From: Daphnia pulex
Lineage: Eukaryota; Arthropoda; Branchiopoda; Diplostraca; Daphniidae
Assembly: GCF_021134715.1 (NCBI RefSeq)
Contig: NC_060017.1
Location: forward strand, 7,192,001-7,256,000
DNA: 64,000 bases
Reading direction: 5' to 3'
In this document: one piece after another, positions 61,350-64,000 of the stretch
Position numbering within the stretch: the stretch's first letter is position 1
How the letters are laid out: each line of letters begins with the position of its first letter
Made by a program: the position numbers and the translations under genes
The notes under the pieces: model-generated
Database searches by the model: none
The model's input: only the letters and a program-made list of their open reading frames with translations
Told to the model about the DNA's origin: nothing

Positions 61350-61944
61350 TGCAGTTATGTGGCCTTACAGTTATTATGACCTATGGCATGAGAGAAAACG
61401 TGTCGGAGCTGTGCTGTAGACTTTAGTCAGTTACACCGATCTGCCGTTGGGTAGCATTCGCATTTCCTTGTGGAATGAAATCGCAGTGACTCTTCCGGTT
61501 GTTAGGCTTCGTTCTCCTTTGGTAAACCAATTTGCTACAGTCAGCTCCCAGTCAATGTTTTGAATACCTGCCGCTAAAATTCAGTTGGCGGCATGGAATA
61601 CGATCAAATCACATGTGTGTTGGGTGAGTGGCAAGTTTTTGTTCGCTCAGGTTATTGTTCAGCCCCTTCTCTGTTAGATTTTTTTTTTTTTACCCGTCAA
61701 TTCTTATGTAACCTATCCTAAAATTGTGTGTATCCTATTAAGAAAAAATACTATTGAAAATTCGCAACACTTTTATTTTATTTCGTGTCAGACTGAAGTG
61801 AAGAAAAAACTGTGTGTGTAGCCCCGAAAATCAAGCGGTGATTCGGCACCGTTACTATTTATGGTCTTTATGTAACTCTAAATAACTGAACAGATCGTTT
61901 GTTTTTTAATGCGAAAGTTGTTTCAGAAAAATAGATTAAGAAGA

Positions 61945-63231
61945 ATGGTAAGTTTTTGATTATAGAATAGTTATTAGATATCACGAATCGCTAACAAGGC
62001 TACAAGGGAACAAAGCGCTGTTTCCCACACCCAATTGGCAAAATTTGAAAACTGTAGGGTTCTATAGGCTAATTCTATTTGAACATTCTTTTCAGAGTTG
62101 ACGGCCGTGGTTTGCTATGGATTCCTTATTCTTGCCTTGGCTTTGCACTGGCCGAATGAAGCCAACACATATCTTCTATTCTTTTGCCTGTCAAATGGGA
62201 TTTTAGCCCTCGTTTCAGCATTCAAGCCAAAAACAGACTGTGATCTTTGTCGTTGGATTGGTATCCTGAGTAAGTTGAAGTCACACAAGGCTATAGCCCG
62301 TTTCTATTTAGCATGCTAAATCAACCGCCAAATTTCCGTCTCTTTACCAATAACAGCGATGTGGTCTTTGACTTTTGGATTGGATATGTTATACCGAAGC
62401 CAGATCGAACGGGAGTATATGGCTGAGCACCAGTTCAGACTCTGTAAAAGCCAACCAATACATTTGACAATAATGAGGACCTTGGTTGTTTCAACTGGAA
62501 CATCCCTTGCAGCATGGAATCTCTACCGCTACAGCCCTGCATTTCACACGTACAAGATTTGATACGGACGTTTAAATAATGTTGATCCAATTGATACGCC
62601 TGTATTTTTCTTCTATTGATGCTATTCAAATTTTGTTTTCAGGTGTTTTGTCAAAGCTTCAGAAACTACTAAGCTCGACGAAACGTTGATTAGTTTCTTT
62701 TGGATTTTATTCTTCTACCTTCGTCCCATGGTACGTCATCGGTTTCTAAATTAGATCACTTAAACAAAGTGTCATATTGTCCCATTTTGATAGGCTCTGG
62801 CCATCAAACGAAGTCCGCTTATTGTGATTACATGCCACCGTCAAATTCAAGTGTTGAAGCACGAAAGAGAGTTGTCCATCAACGGAAAACTCTTTCTTTA
62901 CAAAGACCACCACAGAAGACTTTTTCACGTTTTAACCTCAACGGTATGCAATAATTCAAACAAAACTATTGGTGTTTTTAGCGTCATAGTTTCTCCATTA
63001 ATTGAACAGGTATCGCAGATTTGTCTGGTCGTGTGGATAGCGCTGACTCTGCCGTACGTAATTCAACTGACTTCCTTGGTCGCTGGATTGAATAGCGCCA
63101 TGCGATTGGAGGAAATGCCATCCCCGTACACAACTGTGCTTATGTATATGTACCAATCTCTACCTTTGGTCAATTGTTTCCTGTTGGTATCGGCATTTGT
63201 AGTATATTTTTCGCTGAAACTGAAAGGATGA
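61945..63231 (+). CDS. Multi-span membrane protein, unrecognised
   Basis: Exons 61945-61947 (ATG alone), 62098-62269, 62357-62549, 62643-62730, 62794-62943 and 63010-63231. All are GT-AG, phases agree, and they yield 275 residues. Five or six hydrophobic segments are visible (about 2-19, 24-42, 60-75, 95-115, 140-155, 205-230 and 250-272). Between them lie a Cys pair (TDCDLCRW), a conserved-looking REYMAEHQFRLCKSQ and a basic loop with CHRQIQVLKHERELS. I do not recognise the family. The start codon alone in exon 1 is an inference based on a donor directly after ATG and a phase-correct acceptor (CAGAG|TTG). It follows WASHC5 head-to-tail by 600 bp and converges on the IAP gene. Confidence 0.6.
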
Positions 63232-63442
63232 TAATAGGATGATAGCCCGATTTTCTATTTAATTTAATTCACAATGTGTTATTTCTGTTGCTCTACTGTT
63301 AATGCATAAAAGTGAAATCGCAAAATGAAAGCACAGCGCAAGTAAAGTTAATTCTCCGTGTTTTTTCTTCTTACCTAATGAATTTAATTTGTTTAAAGAA
63401 ATAGGAAAAATAAGATTGAAGCTTATTCTCTATATGGTCAAT

Positions 63443-63448
63443 TTTATT
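63443..63448 (-). terminator. AATAAA overlapping the IAP stop codon
   Basis: On the minus strand the last codons read TTT GAA TAA AAT, so AATAAA includes the stop codon. If it is used for polyadenylation, the 3' UTR would be only a few tens of bases. Confidence 0.45.
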
Positions 63449-64000
63449 CAAAAGAAACGAAAGCGCGAATTTTTTCAAAAATAGGACAACGGCAAATAGG
63501 GCAATGAGATAACTGATCGGCACACGATTTACAGGTCAGGAGATGTCCACAGGGACGAAATAAAATGGACATATCATGGGAGTAACAGATTTTACAAAGC
63601 GATGCCTCGGTCGAGTGTCTGTCATCTTTAGCCGGGACAACTGATAGCAGATTGATGTCGCCGTCGGACAAAGAGATTGGCCGCGAGTGATTATTATTTC
63701 TCGATTCGCGCTCTCGGTTCAAGACGAACTCGCACCTCGGCGAGTGTCGGCGATGCTCCAAATCAGGATCGTGATCAATGTGCCATTGTGAAAGGACAAC
63801 CAGGCACGTGAAGCACTGAGTGTGATCGCCCACTCCGCGGTAGATAAAACCTGCCGACGATAACGCCTAAAGAGGACAAACCCAATCGATAAAACCAAAC
63901 AATTAGACATTTCGTATGCGGTGCAGTTATAGCTGTGGTGGTGGTTTTGTTGAAACGTACCTGCGGAGTTGGAGAATTCGGTGCTGATTGTTCCCATCTC
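63444..64000 (-). CDS. Inhibitor of apoptosis protein, C-terminal part (BIR + RING), runs off right edge
   Basis: Exon 64000-63961 (partial) and terminal exon 63866-63444 join in phase 0. The joined part holds a BIR domain: RWEQSAPNSPTPQ, then ALSSAGFIYRGVGDHTQCF, with zinc ligands C-x2-C-x16-H-x6-C (CFTC...H...C). A roughly 50-residue linker follows and then a C3HC4 RING finger (CKICYSHD, RPCGH, CKSC, CPICRCPI) ends the protein. This is the order in DIAP1 and XIAP-type proteins, which bind and ubiquitinate caspases. The exon start and upstream BIR repeats lie outside the window, so the number of BIR domains is unknown. Confidence 0.92.

Noticed and set aside
1..64000. CRISPR arrays, bacterial operons, rRNA genes
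   Set aside because: None seen. The window is metazoan nuclear DNA with spliced genes, and the tandem units at 12-17 kb are far too long and diverged for a CRISPR array.

Overview
The window is arthropod nuclear DNA. It is most likely from a branchiopod crustacean of the Daphnia kind, although the species cannot be fixed from sequence alone. The genes are split by many short GT-AG introns (55 to about 130 nt in the compact genes), intergenic DNA is full of (CA)n, (CTT)n and poly-C/poly-G tracts, and the gene set is metazoan. The track of open frames is mostly shadow; the gene models below were rebuilt exon by exon from homology, splice sites and phase.

Layout. 94-3653 (-): the 5' part of a glial-cells-missing (GCM) transcription factor that runs off the left edge. 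About 3.7-11.9 kb: gene-free, low-complexity DNA. 11.9-17.6 kb: a tandem array of five diverged copies of a roughly 1.1-kb unit carrying promoter-like motifs. 17.6-29.0 kb: no gene recognised. 29074-31530 (+): intact SPO11. 32762-33636: an 875-bp non-autonomous hAT-like element with perfect 16-bp terminal inverted repeats and an 8-bp target duplication. About 34.5 kb: a TATA-type promoter with a short ORF. 35687-38730 (+): a two-membrane-span protein. 40.9-47.6 kb: a patch of decayed, intron-containing pieces of unrelated genes (TBCD, an exosome RRP42-like subunit, cyclin G), interleaved with two intact paralogous genes for small zinc-finger/coiled-coil proteins. 48274-51110 (-): complete MGAT4-type N-acetylglucosaminyltransferase. 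54.3-54.8 kb: an ALG6 remnant. 56837-61349 (+): complete strumpellin (WASHC5). 61945-63231 (+): an unrecognised multi-membrane-span gene. 63444-64000 (-): the 3' end of an inhibitor-of-apoptosis (BIR plus RING) gene, convergent with the previous gene.

The intact genes do ordinary and unrelated jobs: glial or blood-cell fate, meiotic break formation, N-glycan branching, endosomal actin control and apoptosis control. No operon-like logic links them. The unusual content is in the accessory DNA: the amplified regulatory-looking array, the hAT-type element with one-sided AGATTCT repeats, and the gene-fragment patch with two preserved copies of an undescribed small zinc-finger gene, one of which sits exactly at the TBCD breakpoint.
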